A stretch of DNA of 64,000 bases from HXMU1420-2 sp034670145. Lineage in GTDB: Bacteria > Pseudomonadota > Alphaproteobacteria > Rhodobacterales > Rhodobacteraceae. The notes under the pieces are model-generated. The model saw only the letters and a list, made by a program, of their open reading frames with translations, did no database searches and was not told the origin of the DNA. Location of the stretch: NCBI GenBank assembly GCA_034670145.1, contig JAXMOA010000003.1, forward strand, positions 288,467-352,466. Reading direction: 5' to 3'. The position numbers and the translations under genes were made by a program. Shown here in pieces: positions 8,952 to 17,561 of the stretch (positions are counted from its first letter, which is position 1; every line of letters starts with the position of its first letter).

Positions 8952-10301
8952 TCAGGCCTCCAGCGCGCGACGCAGTATTTCGACGTCTTCGGCGATCTGA
9001 CCATCGCTGTGCTGCAATTCCTGGATGCGCTTGACCCCATGCATGACTGTGGTGTGGTCACGTCCGCCAAAACGTCGGCCAATCTCGGGCAAAGAGCGGC
9101 TGGTCAATTGCTTGGACAAATACATCGCCACCTGCCGTGGACGCGCATAGGCACGCAGACGTTTGGGTCCGATGATGTCGCTGAGCCGGATGTTGTAATA
9201 TTCCGAGACCTTGCGCTGGATCTCTTCGACGGTCGTTTTCCGTTCCGAGGCCCGCAGCACGTCAGCCAGACAATCCTGGGTCAGCTCCATATCAATTTCG
9301 CGCCCGACCAGCGAGGCAAAAGCAAAGAGCCGCGTCAGCGCTCCTTCCAGCACCCGCACGTTGGTCGAGATACGATGGGCCAGAAACTCCAGCACGCCAT
9401 CGCCCACCGTCAGACCCGGATAGGATGTACGGTATTGCTGCACCTTGGATTGCAGGATGCCCAGACGCAATTCATAGTTGGTGGGGTGCAAATCCACGAC
9501 CAGACCGCATTGCAGGCGGGATTTGACCCTTTCCTCCATATCCTTGATCTCGCCCGGGGCGCGATCTGCGGAAATGATGATCTGTTTGTTTTGGTCCACC
9601 AACGCGTTGAACGTGTGAAAGAATTCTTCCTGAGTGCTATCTTTGCCTGCGATGAACTGAACATCATCCACCATCAGGACGTCCACCGCACGGAACAGGA
9701 ACTTGAAATCCATCATCTTGCGTTCGCTCAACGCCTGAACAAACCGGTACATGAATTGTTCCGCAGAGAGGTAAAGCACATTCAGCTCGGGCTGGCGCGC
9801 TTGCAACTCCCAGGCGATTGCATGCATCAAATGGGTCTTACCCAGACCCACGCCGCCATAAAGCACCAGAGGGTTGAAAGTGACAGGCCCGCCTTCGCTG
9901 ACACGGCGCGCAGCGGCATGGGCCAGCTCGTTCGGTTTGCCCACGACAAAGGTGTCAAAGGTGAAGCGGCTGTCCAGCTGCGCGGGCTTTGTGCGCGAGG
10001 TCTTTTCAGGCGCAGACTCGGCCACGGCAGGCGCGCTGAGCTTTGGTTTGGCCGGGGCATTGGCGGTCACCTGGAACTTCAGGCGCTGCACGACCTCTCC
10101 GGTCGAACGGAATTCGAATAGAATCAGGTCGGCAAAATTCTGGCTGACGTAGTTGCCGTGGAAATGCGTGGGGACATCCAGGACCGCGACACCTTCTTGG
10201 ATGGAGGCCATTTGCAGCGGTTCAATCCACTGGGAAAAATTGTTCTGGCCCACAGTTTTGAGCAGTCTCTTCTTGAGCTCGCCCCACGCGTCATTGGTCA
10301 T
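8952..10301 (-). CDS. dnaA: Chromosomal replication initiator protein DnaA
   Basis: 449-residue AAA+ initiator that binds DnaA boxes and opens the origin. Domain I is at the N-terminus (MTNDAWGELKKRL). A variable linker rich in A, P and K follows (about 78-108). The AAA+ core has Walker A GGVGLGKT (about 149-156) and Walker B LMVDDVQF, and domain IV has the DNA-binding signature GGRDHTTVMHGV. The ATG is preceded by GAGG with 6-nt spacing. The gene lies between rpsT, upstream on the same strand, and the inverted PhyH-like gene. Length is typical of Rhodobacterales. Confidence 0.98.
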   Translation of the reverse strand: MTNDAWGELKKRLLKTVGQNNFSQWIEPLQMASIQEGVAVLDVPTHFHGNYVSQNFADLILFEFRSTGEVVQRLKFQVTANAPAKPKLSAPAVAESAPEKTSRTKPAQLDSRFTFDTFVVGKPNELAHAAARRVSEGGPVTFNPLVLYGGVGLGKTHLMHAIAWELQARQPELNVLYLSAEQFMYRFVQALSERKMMDFKFLFRAVDVLMVDDVQFIAGKDSTQEEFFHTFNALVDQNKQIIISADRAPGEIKDMEERVKSRLQCGLVVDLHPTNYELRLGILQSKVQQYRTSYPGLTVGDGVLEFLAHRISTNVRVLEGALTRLFAFASLVGREIDMELTQDCLADVLRASERKTTVEEIQRKVSEYYNIRLSDIIGPKRLRAYARPRQVAMYLSKQLTSRSLPEIGRRFGGRDHTTVMHGVKRIQELQHSDGQIAEDVEILRRALEA

Positions 10302-10537
10302 TCAGTGCCTCGCATCGTCTTCGTTCATTGGCCATTTGGCCGATTATTGGGCGGTCCCCATCCGTACCGTCATCACCCGCGAGGGAGGCATATCAGCAGC
10401 ATCCCCATACCCAGCAAAGATATGGAATACACACACGCGCCATGCACACGCCGACACAAGTTACGACGCAGCAGCAACACGCTGAACAAGATAATATGAC
10501 AGGGCCCGTGAACCGGTGGCGCCGATCCTAGAGCACT

Positions 10538-10568
10538 CTGAACATTCTGACAGAGCCAGAGTGTTCAG
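10538..10568. repeat. Inverted repeat upstream of dnaA
   Basis: Arms CTGAACATTCTG (10538-10549) and CAGAGTGTTCAG (10557-10568) pair at 11 of 12 positions plus one G-T, around a 7-nt loop. It lies about 240 bp upstream of the dnaA start and about 40 bp upstream of the -10-like box, a position suited to an operator. Confidence 0.5.
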
Positions 10569-10757
10569 CCTCCGCCTTCGTTGTCCCGATGCCCATCGGT
10601 CCAATTCTAGCGGCCTGTCCCCCCAAGGCGAATGAATCGCTGGATTGAAACTAGCAATTTCACGCCCTCTGCAGCAACGAAACTCTAAACTTGACAGCGC
10701 GAAGAGCGGCAGAGAATCTGTTGCACCCGCAGAATGTTGCAGATTGGTCAGCACATG

Positions 10758-10786
10758 AAAAAAGGCGCTGCCTATGGCAACGCCTT
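10758..10786 (-). terminator. Intrinsic terminator of rpsT
   Basis: On the minus strand an 11-bp stem (AAGGCGTTGCC / GGCAGCGCCTT, one G-T pair, 3-nt loop) is followed by a run of six T. It begins 34 nt after the rpsT stop and should isolate rpsT from dnaA. Confidence 0.85.
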
Positions 10787-10820
10787 GGACACGCATCAAA
10801 AAATGCGCACAACCCGTGGG

Positions 10821-11084
10821 TTAGCCCAGCGCTTTTACCCGCGCGGACAAACGCGACATTTTCCGCGCCACTGTGTTCTTGTGCAACACACCCTTGGTCA
10901 CACCGCGCATCATCTCTGGCTGAGCGGCGCGCAATGCGGCAGCTGCTGCATCCTTGTCACCAGAGGCGATGGCCTCTTCAACTTTGCGAAGATATGTGCG
11001 GATGCGCGAACGACGTGCTTTGTTAACGGCGTAACGTTTTTCGTTCTGACGGGCGCGCTTTTTTGCCTGTGGCGAATTGGCCAT
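10821..11084 (-). CDS. rpsT: 30S ribosomal protein S20
   Basis: 87-residue small, very basic protein that binds 16S rRNA during early 30S assembly. The N-terminus MANSPQAKKRARQNEKR, the central RTYLRKVEEAI helix and the KGVLHKNTVARKMSRL region are diagnostic. It is monocistronic, with a promoter in the 206-bp upstream region and an intrinsic terminator right after it. rpsT next to dnaA is a common arrangement in alphaproteobacteria. Confidence 0.98.
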   Translation of the reverse strand: MANSPQAKKRARQNEKRYAVNKARRSRIRTYLRKVEEAIASGDKDAAAAALRAAQPEMMRGVTKGVLHKNTVARKMSRLSARVKALG

Positions 11085-11290
11085 GTCTGTATCCCTTTCG
11101 GCGGATCAATGATGTTATATCGCACGTCAAACGTCCGCCCCGGGTTCAGTACCGGCTGCTCCTGCCAAGCGGGCATCACGCGCATGTATCGACGGGCCTA
11201 TAAGGCAGTTGCCCGCTGATGAAAAGTGAAAATCGCCCCTGCACCACGGGTATCACCGCATCACAAGGGCTTTGGCACCAAATCGGTGCG

Positions 11291-12067
11291 CTATTTGTCG
11301 CGGAACTGTGGCTGACGCTTTTCCAGAAAGGCCGCCATGCCCTCGCTCTGATCTTCGGTCGCAAACATGGAATGAAACAGACGCCGTTCAAACAGCACTC
11401 CCTCGGCAAGGGTGGTTTCATAGCTGCGATCGACCGCTTCCTTGATCGCCAGAACCGAGATTGTCGATTTCTCGGCAATCTTCTGGGCAGCCCCCAGCGC
11501 CTCTTCGATCAGCTTCTTTGCCGGAACGATTCGGCTGACCAGCCCTGACCGTTCTGCCTCTTCGGCGGGCATGAAGCGGCCCGTCAGGTTCATATCCATC
11601 GCCTTGGACTTGCCCACAAACCGGGTCAGCCTTTGGCTGCCACCCATGCCGGCCATCACGCCCAGATTGACCTCGGGCTGACCGAATTTGGCAGTGTCCG
11701 ATGCGATAATGAAATCGCAGGCCATGGCCAATTCACACCCCCCGCCCAGCGCATAGCCAGACACGGCCGCGATGATCGGCTTGCGGATTCCGTCAATCCG
11801 ATCAGTGGCATCGGCAAAAAGGTTGATATTGAAGACGTCCGCAAAAGACATTTCCGACATCTGCTTGATGTCAGCCCCGGCGGCGAATGCTTTCTCCGAG
11901 CCCGTCAAGACGATGCACCGCACCTTGTCATTGGCATCGGCCTCTTCCAACGCCGTGCACAATTCGTCCAGCACTTGCGTGTTCAGGGCGTTCAGCGCAT
12001 CGGGCCGATTTAGTTTGATCAGAGTAACGTGGTCATCCGTTTCAACGATGATCGTCTCAAAAGCCAT
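11291..12067 (-). CDS. Enoyl-CoA hydratase
   Basis: 258-residue crotonase-fold enzyme that hydrates trans-2-enoyl-CoA to 3-hydroxyacyl-CoA in beta-oxidation. Both catalytic glutamates of true hydratases are present, in GGGCELAMACDF and in GQPEVNLGV. The oxyanion-hole segment is AFAAGADIKQM. Length and C-terminus (FLEKRQPQFRDK) match short-chain hydratases of the FadB1/PaaF type. It follows mutM on the same strand with a 76-bp gap, so the two may share transcripts, though no functional link is apparent. Chain-length preference cannot be read from sequence. Confidence 0.94.
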   Translation of the reverse strand: MAFETIIVETDDHVTLIKLNRPDALNALNTQVLDELCTALEEADANDKVRCIVLTGSEKAFAAGADIKQMSEMSFADVFNINLFADATDRIDGIRKPIIAAVSGYALGGGCELAMACDFIIASDTAKFGQPEVNLGVMAGMGGSQRLTRFVGKSKAMDMNLTGRFMPAEEAERSGLVSRIVPAKKLIEEALGAAQKIAEKSTISVLAIKEAVDRSYETTLAEGVLFERRLFHSMFATEDQSEGMAAFLEKRQPQFRDK

Positions 12068-12143
12068 TTTTCTGCTTTCGCTGTTCCGTTTCCATCCGGT
12101 TCCTTACCAGAGGCCACAGGTGGTTCAAGCTTTGATTGCTCAG

Positions 12144-12995
12144 TTACCTTTGACAGGCCGCACAGTAGAAGGAGGAGCGCCCCGATTGCACCACCCGGCG
12201 CACAGTTCCTGTACAGCCCGCCCGTCTACAGGGTTCTCCCTCTCGACCATACACGTCAAAGCTGTGTTGGAAATAGCCCAACTCTCCATCGGCCTGACGA
12301 AAGTCGCGCAACGAAGAGCCGCCAGCCGCGATTGCATCGTTCAAAACGTCGCGGATTGCGACGCACAGATCGGCAATCCGCTCTGGTCCGATCCGCCCTG
12401 CTTTGCGAATCGGAGAGATCCCGACGCGGTACAGCGCCTCGCACACATAGATGTTGCCCAGACCCGAAACGATACGTTGGTCCAGAAGCGCGGATTTGAT
12501 CGGCGTATTCTTGTCCCGCAGCTTGGCCGTCAGATAGGCCGCATCAAATGTATTGCCCAAGGGTTCGGGCCCAAGCACGGCCAAAAGCTTGTAACTGTCG
12601 GCCTCGGCGGTTGGGAACAGGTCCATGGCGCCGAACCGGCGCGGGTCGTTGAAAGTGATCCGCGCACCGTTTTCCATATGAAAAACCACATGGTCATGTT
12701 TTTCGGGCGCCGGGTGATCATGCACAAACCGCCCCAGCGGATCGCCGCTGACGGTCATGCGGCCAGACATGCCCAGGTGGATGAGCAGGGTTTCGTCCTG
12801 ATCGAGTTCGGCCAGGATGTATTTCGATCGCCGCCCCAGCCGCTGCACGCGGCGTCCCGTCAACCGCTCGGCCATCCGCTCTGGAAAAGGCCAGCGCAGG
12901 TCGGGGCGGTTTACCTGGGCTTGCGTGATCACCACGCCCTCCATTGCGGGGGCGAGTCCACGGCGGACAGTTTCGACTTCGGGTAATTCTGGCAT
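12144..12995 (-). CDS. mutM: Formamidopyrimidine-DNA glycosylase
   Basis: 283-residue bifunctional glycosylase/AP lyase that removes 8-oxoguanine and Fapy lesions. The mature N-terminus PELPEVE supplies the catalytic Pro and Glu; this fixes the start at 12995 rather than the longer open frame. The helix-two-turn-helix region (IKSALLDQRIVSGLGNIY) is complete. A C-terminal zinc finger has Cys pairs in CRRAGC and CAAC; the wider spacing of the first pair is seen in other alphaproteobacteria. Divergent from ubiE across 89 bp that must hold both promoters. Confidence 0.97.
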   Translation of the reverse strand: MPELPEVETVRRGLAPAMEGVVITQAQVNRPDLRWPFPERMAERLTGRRVQRLGRRSKYILAELDQDETLLIHLGMSGRMTVSGDPLGRFVHDHPAPEKHDHVVFHMENGARITFNDPRRFGAMDLFPTAEADSYKLLAVLGPEPLGNTFDAAYLTAKLRDKNTPIKSALLDQRIVSGLGNIYVCEALYRVGISPIRKAGRIGPERIADLCVAIRDVLNDAIAAGGSSLRDFRQADGELGYFQHSFDVYGREGEPCRRAGCTGTVRRVVQSGRSSFYCAACQR

Positions 12996-13084
12996 CGGGA
13001 ATCGCAGCTGTTTCAATCGAGCGCATTGTACGTGCGCGCAGGAGACATATAACAAGCCCGGAACGCGCAATACGGCAAGGGCTC

Positions 13085-13837
13085 ATGACAGAGACAGACG
13101 GTAAAACCACACATTTCGGCTATGAGGACATTCCCGAGGCCGACAAGGCCGGGCGCGTGCAGGGCGTCTTCAACTCGGTCGCCTCCAAATATGACATCAT
13201 GAACGATGTGATGAGCGGCGGTGTGCATCGGATCTGGAAGGATGCGATGATGGATTGGCTGGCCCCGCGCCCCGGGCAGCGGTTGCTGGATGTGGCCGGT
13301 GGAACCGGAGATATCGCGTTTCGGTTTCTGGCCCGGGCCGGGCGGGGGCATGCGACCGTGCTGGATCTGACCGAACCGATGCTGATCGAAGGCCGCAAGC
13401 GGGCCGAGGCCGAGCAGTTGGCTGACAGTCTGGATTGGGTCACGGGGGATGCAATGGCCCTGCCCTTCGCCGACAACAGCTTTGACGTGTATACGATCAG
13501 CTTTGGCATTCGCAACGTGACCCGCCCCGCCGAGGCGCTGGCCGAAGCATACCGCGTATTGCGCCCCGGTGGGCGGTTGATGGTGCTGGAGTTCAGCCAG
13601 CTGCCCAACCCGATGCTGCAAAAAGCCTATGACCTTTACAGTTTCAATGTGATCCCGCGCATGGGACAGGCCATTGCGGGGGATGGGGACAGTTATCAGT
13701 ATCTGGTGGAATCAATCCGCAAGTTTCCGGATCAGGACACCTTCTTGTCCATGGTGCGTACTGCTGGCTTTGAGAATGAAAAGTACCGGAATCTGACCAT
13801 GGGCGTGGCGGCGCTGCACTCTGGCTGGAAGCTCTAG
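13085..13837 (+). CDS. ubiE: Ubiquinone/menaquinone biosynthesis C-methyltransferase
   Basis: 250-residue SAM-dependent methyltransferase that adds the C-2 methyl group in ubiquinone synthesis. The N-terminal VFNSVASKYDIMNDVMS and the SAM motif LLDVAGGTGDIAF are signatures of UbiE, as are SFGIRNVTRP and the post-motif GGRLMVLEFSQ. ATG at 13085 starts MTETDGKTTHFG, matching homologues; an upstream in-frame extension is not coding-like and overlaps mutM. Three bases separate it from ubiB, indicating a ubiE-ubiB operon. Confidence 0.97.
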   Translation: MTETDGKTTHFGYEDIPEADKAGRVQGVFNSVASKYDIMNDVMSGGVHRIWKDAMMDWLAPRPGQRLLDVAGGTGDIAFRFLARAGRGHATVLDLTEPMLIEGRKRAEAEQLADSLDWVTGDAMALPFADNSFDVYTISFGIRNVTRPAEALAEAYRVLRPGGRLMVLEFSQLPNPMLQKAYDLYSFNVIPRMGQAIAGDGDSYQYLVESIRKFPDQDTFLSMVRTAGFENEKYRNLTMGVAALHSGWKL

Positions 13838-13840
13838 AAG

Positions 13841-15373
13841 ATGCGGGGGCCTCATAACATCCTGCGGCTGGTGCGGACCGGTGCGACGTTGGAGCGGACG
13901 GGCGCGATGAATGTGGTGCTGGACGCGTTCGAGGCGCCTCGGTCGCTGCGGATCGTGGCGCATTTGCTGGGATGGCCGTTCAAATGGATGGGCTATCGCG
14001 GCGATCCCTCGATGCCCCCGGCCACGCGCGCGCTGACGGCGCTGGGGCCTGCCTATATCAAGTTTGGTCAGGTGCTGTCGACGCGGCCGGATGTGGTGGG
14101 GGATGATCTGGCGCAGCAGCTGCGGGTTTTGCAGGACAAGCTGCCGCCGTTTTCGAAGAGTCTGGCGCGTGCGGAGGTCGAAAAGGAATTGGGCCAGCAC
14201 CCGGATGCGCTGTTCTCTGAATTCAGCGAGCCGATCGCGGCGGCCTCGATCGCGCAGGTTCACAAGGCGCGGTTGCTCGAAACCGGAGAAGACGTGGCCG
14301 TCAAGGTGCTGCGCCCCGGCGTGGAGCGGGCGTTTCGCAAGGATGTGGATGCGTTCTATCTGGCGGCACGGATCGTGGAGTTGGCCGCCCCTGGCGCCCG
14401 TCGTTTGCGACCGATGGAGGTGATCCGCCATTTTGACGGGGTTGTGCGCGGCGAGCTGGATTTGCGGGTCGAGAGTGCCTCGGCGTCCGAATTTGCGGAC
14501 AACACCAAGGACGATGAAGGGTTTCAGGTGCCCGGCCTGAAATGGGCGCATTCCGCGCGGCGGGTGATGACGCTGGGCTGGGCGGATGGGCTACCTTTGG
14601 GGGACAACGAAGCGCTGGATGCGGCCGGGCATGACCGGCGGGTGTTGGCGGAGCGGGTGCTGACCCTGTTTCTGATGCATGCCCTGCGCGACGGGTTTTT
14701 CCATGCGGACATGCATCAGGGCAATCTGAAGGTGGCCGCGAACGGGAACATCATTGCCTATGATTTCGGAATCATGGGGCAGATCGACGAGTATACGCGC
14801 CGGACCTACGCGCAGATTTTGTATGGCTTTATCCGCCGGGATTACAAACGCGTCGCGGAGGTGCATTTCGAGGCCGGTTATGTGCCGCCGGATCGCGATG
14901 TTGACGAGTTTGCGCGCGCCCTGCGCGCCGTTGGAGAGCCGATCTTTGGGATGGATGCCTCGCATATCTCGATGGCGCGGTTGCTGACCTATCTGTTTGA
15001 GGTGACCGAGCGGTTCGGGATGGAAACGCGGACCGAATTGATCCTGTTACAGCGCACCATGGTGGTGGTTGAGGGCGTGGCGCGGTCTTTGGATCCGCAT
15101 ATCAATATCTGGCAGGTGGCCCAGCCTGTTGTGACGGATTATATCAGCAAATCACTGGGACCGCGGGCGATGGCACGGGATGTGATGCAGGCGGTGCAGG
15201 TGATTTCGCGGTTCGGCCCGCGCCTGCCGGATCTGCTGGAAAAAACCCTGCGGGTGACCAGCGATGACGCGGCCCAAAGGCGGCGCAGGCGGCGGCGGGA
15301 TCGGCTGCGCGGGGCGCTGATGGGGGGGCTTGTGGTGAGTGTTTTTGTGCTGGCCTTGCAGGCCCTGCTGTAG
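13841..15373 (+). CDS. ubiB: Ubiquinone biosynthesis regulatory protein kinase UbiB
   Basis: 510-residue atypical kinase/ATPase of the ABC1/ADCK family needed for ubiquinone synthesis, probably by extracting or presenting lipid precursors to the Ubi enzymes. Family marks are the KxGQ motif (YIKFGQVLSTRPD, about residue 70), the alanine-rich loop (IAAASIAQVHKA), the VAVKVLRPG lysine, HADMHQGN and YDFGIMG. A single hydrophobic helix ends the protein (ALMGGLVVSVFVLALQALL), anchoring it in the inner membrane. The coaBC gene that often follows in relatives is absent. Confidence 0.95.
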   Translation: MRGPHNILRLVRTGATLERTGAMNVVLDAFEAPRSLRIVAHLLGWPFKWMGYRGDPSMPPATRALTALGPAYIKFGQVLSTRPDVVGDDLAQQLRVLQDKLPPFSKSLARAEVEKELGQHPDALFSEFSEPIAAASIAQVHKARLLETGEDVAVKVLRPGVERAFRKDVDAFYLAARIVELAAPGARRLRPMEVIRHFDGVVRGELDLRVESASASEFADNTKDDEGFQVPGLKWAHSARRVMTLGWADGLPLGDNEALDAAGHDRRVLAERVLTLFLMHALRDGFFHADMHQGNLKVAANGNIIAYDFGIMGQIDEYTRRTYAQILYGFIRRDYKRVAEVHFEAGYVPPDRDVDEFARALRAVGEPIFGMDASHISMARLLTYLFEVTERFGMETRTELILLQRTMVVVEGVARSLDPHINIWQVAQPVVTDYISKSLGPRAMARDVMQAVQVISRFGPRLPDLLEKTLRVTSDDAAQRRRRRRRDRLRGALMGGLVVSVFVLALQALL

Positions 15374-15394
15374 CGATTTGACCCGGATTCAGGA

Positions 15395-15466
15395 AATGTC
15401 CCAGCTGGGACATTCTCCAACCCTATGATTCCAAACATTTTCTCAGAAAAACATGTCCGGGACATG
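15395..15466. repeat. Two palindromes sharing ATGTCC/GGACAT, downstream of ubiB
   Basis: A perfect 20-bp palindrome, AATGTCCCAGCTGGGACATT (15395-15414), begins 21 nt after the ubiB stop. A second, CATGTCC-G-GGACATG (15452-15466), lies 37 bp further on. Both contain the same ATGTCC/GGACAT half-sites. No T-run follows either, so a pair of protein-binding sites or transcript hairpins is possible. The neighbouring genes (ubiB, 15561 regulator) are convergent here. Confidence 0.6.
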
Positions 15467-15560
15467 CCCATGACGGCGCCTGTCCTGATCGCCACCCTCT
15501 GCCCGCGCCAGAGTTGCGGACCTGACGGCAGGCTGTGGCCTTGGCAGCGGTGGTGCGGCC

Positions 15561-16301
15561 CTAAGACGAGACCGACATGTCTTCCATCGAGATTGAGGGT
15601 TCAAACGCGTCTTTGGGCAACAAGCGAAAGGGGGTTTCGGTTGTTTTGGCCCCGAGAATACGGTCACACCGGAAGGTGCGGGGCGCATCCCTCAGGCTGT
15701 CGAACGCGACCACATACCAAATCGGATATTTTAGCAGAAGGTAATGCGGCGCAATTTGGCGAGCGGATGTGGCACCGTCCTCTCTTTGATACCGGATTTC
15801 CAACTCGGTCTGTGTGATGAAGGCCTGATGCAAGGCCTGAACGATCCGCTTGGGCGGAGCGCTGGCGCCGGTTTGAACGAAAGTCGACGCGGTGGCACCG
15901 ATCATTATTCGGGATTTCAGACGGTCGACCTGTCTGTGCTTTTCCGGCGAAAACGAGGCCACCAACTGCCGCCGGACGGACCCAAGGCTGGCCAGGAAGA
16001 TCGGCGACTGCATCTGCTCTGCGACTGCAATGCTGATGAGCAGGTCGACGGCTTCGGCATAGGACAGGTTCAGCCTGCCGACACCCCAGTTGCGGTCCAG
16101 GCGCACGCCACCGCCGCGCCCCCGGTCTGCGTCGATGAGCATCCCCTGATCGCGCATCAGAGATAGATCGCGGGTTATCGTGCGCACGCTGACGCCGAGT
16201 CGCTGCGCAAGGTCTTGGACCGTGCAATGCGTGTCTTGCTTGAGGTGGACGGCGAGCAACTCGAGTCGCCTTAGCCTTTCGTGGGCGGTTGTTCGGGCCA
16301 T
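15561..16301 (-). CDS. YafY/WYL-domain transcriptional regulator
   Basis: 246-residue regulator. Residues about 8-60 form a DeoR-type winged helix-turn-helix (VQDLAQRLGVSVRTITRDLSLM). The C-terminal half is a WYL domain with the strand PIWYVVAFD and basic residues of the ligand pocket (RTFRCDRI). WYL regulators sense nucleotides, ssDNA or small ligands; many control the adjacent gene. Here a small VOC-family gene is divergently transcribed 121 bp away and is the likeliest target. A GGACAT half-site like those at 15395-15466 lies just upstream of its start (16312-16317). Confidence 0.88.
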   Translation of the reverse strand: MARTTAHERLRRLELLAVHLKQDTHCTVQDLAQRLGVSVRTITRDLSLMRDQGMLIDADRGRGGGVRLDRNWGVGRLNLSYAEAVDLLISIAVAEQMQSPIFLASLGSVRRQLVASFSPEKHRQVDRLKSRIMIGATASTFVQTGASAPPKRIVQALHQAFITQTELEIRYQREDGATSARQIAPHYLLLKYPIWYVVAFDSLRDAPRTFRCDRILGAKTTETPFRLLPKDAFEPSISMEDMSVSS

Positions 16302-16422
16302 GCATCAAATAGGACATAAAATGGCGTATTTATCAATATAGCGGTGGTGCGGCGCGATCGCTGCCATATTCCGGCCCTTGCCAGGCGCAAGAAGGCCCAT
16401 CGTTCAAACAGGATAAAAAGCC

Positions 16423-16779
16423 ATGAAAATGAACTACTTCGTTGTCGGTACAAACGACATGGATGCATCAAAAGCCTTTTATGATGCGCTTTTTGAGCAT
16501 TCGGGGCTTCAATGTTTTTCACCGTCAGATCGCATGACCTACTGGATGGGAGAGGATTTTGCCTTTGCAACCGCGATACCGTTCGACACACGGCCTGCCT
16601 CCAATGGAAATGGTACGATGGTGGGGTTTTGTGTTGGCCAGCAAGATGATGTTGAGAGGATGCATGGGGTGGCTCTTAAAAATGGTGGCACCTGTGAGGG
16701 AAGGCCAAATCAGCGAGGGCCAAAATTCTCTGCTTATGTAAGAGACCTTGATGGCAACAAGCTGTGCTTTTCTGACTAA
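16423..16779 (+). CDS. VOC (glyoxalase/bleomycin resistance) superfamily protein
   Basis: 118-residue single-domain protein of the vicinal oxygen chelate fold. It begins MKMNYFVVGTNDMDASKAFY, a typical first beta-alpha unit, and ends with the standard VRDLDGNKLCF strand. Relatives include lactoylglutathione lyase-like and antibiotic-binding proteins; the substrate is unknown. It is divergent from the WYL regulator and probably controlled by it, a common regulator/VOC pairing. Cytoplasmic, no signal peptide. Confidence 0.85.
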   Translation: MKMNYFVVGTNDMDASKAFYDALFEHSGLQCFSPSDRMTYWMGEDFAFATAIPFDTRPASNGNGTMVGFCVGQQDDVERMHGVALKNGGTCEGRPNQRGPKFSAYVRDLDGNKLCFSD

Positions 16780-16803
16780 GCTGGTCCCGGGAGGGGGGGG
16801 GTG

Positions 16804-17547
16804 TCAGGCGAAGAGCCGGTAGTACAGCCAGTCCGGCAGGAATTGGCTGAGCCGGAAGAGCCAGGAAAACCCGGTTGGAAAGCTGGTTTTGAAGCGGTTG
16901 GTGCACATGTGGTCGAACATACGCTGGGCGGCGTCTTCGGGCTCCATCAGGAAGGGCATTGGGAAGTCGTTCTGGGCGGTCAGCCGGGTGCGGATGAAGC
17001 CGGGGTTGGCGAGTTGGACCGAGACACCGCTGCGCCAGAGATCTGCGTAGAGGCCCTCGGCGAGGACCATGGTGGCGGCCTTGGAAGCGCCATAGCCGAT
17101 GGAGTTCTTGAGGCCCCGGAACCCGGCCAGCGATCCGGTGATGACGATATGGCCCTGATCGCGTTCGACCATGGGTGGCACGACCTGCCCGAGCACGCGC
17201 ATCAGGCCGGTGAAGTTGATATCGGCCATTTGTTCGCCCTGCTCTGCCTGCCAGGCGGTGGCGGGCATGGGCCAGTAGACGCCGGCCAGAAACACCATGC
17301 CGTCGATCTGGCCCACGGTTTCGGCCACGGTTTTGGCGGCGGCGCGGATGCTGTCGGTGTCGGCCACATCCAGCGGCACGATGGTGCTGGACCCTGGCAG
17401 GCGGTCGGCCAGTGTCTGGAGCGCCTCGGGGTCGCGGGCGCTGAGGATCACATGCACGCCACAGGCGCTCAGACGTTCGGCCAAAGCCGCGCCCAGCCCC
17501 TGGCTGGCGCCGATCAGCCAGTACCGTTTACCGTTCCACTGTCTCAC
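16804..17547 (-). CDS. Short-chain dehydrogenase/reductase, last gene of the sigma-E-type operon
   Basis: 247-residue SDR with Rossmann motif LIGASQGLGAA (about residues 10-20), a VFLAGVYWP segment in place of NNAG, and the catalytic S and YxxxK (ITGSLAG, YGASK). The C-terminus is extended and aromatic (WLFRLSQFLPDWLYYRLFA), suggesting membrane association. It is the last gene of a minus-strand operon with DUF3833, MFS, DUF1365 and amine-oxidase genes, 14 nt after DUF3833. The same gene order flanks rpoE-chrR in Rhodobacter sphaeroides (RSP_1087 to RSP_1091), where it belongs to the singlet-oxygen response. Substrate unknown, possibly a modified lipid. Confidence 0.88.
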   Translation of the reverse strand: MRQWNGKRYWLIGASQGLGAALAERLSACGVHVILSARDPEALQTLADRLPGSSTIVPLDVADTDSIRAAAKTVAETVGQIDGMVFLAGVYWPMPATAWQAEQGEQMADINFTGLMRVLGQVVPPMVERDQGHIVITGSLAGFRGLKNSIGYGASKAATMVLAEGLYADLWRSGVSVQLANPGFIRTRLTAQNDFPMPFLMEPEDAAQRMFDHMCTNRFKTSFPTGFSWLFRLSQFLPDWLYYRLFA

Positions 17548-17561
17548 GATTGATCACCCTT

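Larger units (their letters stand above)
10302..10820. other. 519-bp non-coding region between rpsT and dnaA
   Basis: No convincing gene is present; short open frames here lack ribosome-binding sites and family resemblance. The region holds the rpsT terminator (10758-10786), an imperfect 12-bp inverted repeat (10538-10568) and a TATTAT -10-like box on the minus strand (10491-10496) with no good -35 partner. It should carry the dnaA promoter. I saw no match to the DnaA box TTATNCACA, so there is no support for oriC here. Confidence 0.6.

Noticed and set aside
10302..10820. Replication origin next to dnaA
   Set aside because: No DnaA-box cluster or AT-rich unwinding stretch seen; dnaA position is not diagnostic of oriC in this order.
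11225..11260. Possible third copy of the 57-bp repeat (GTGAAAA...CCTGCACCAC)
   Set aside because: Only a short stretch resembles the left flank; the conserved core is missing.
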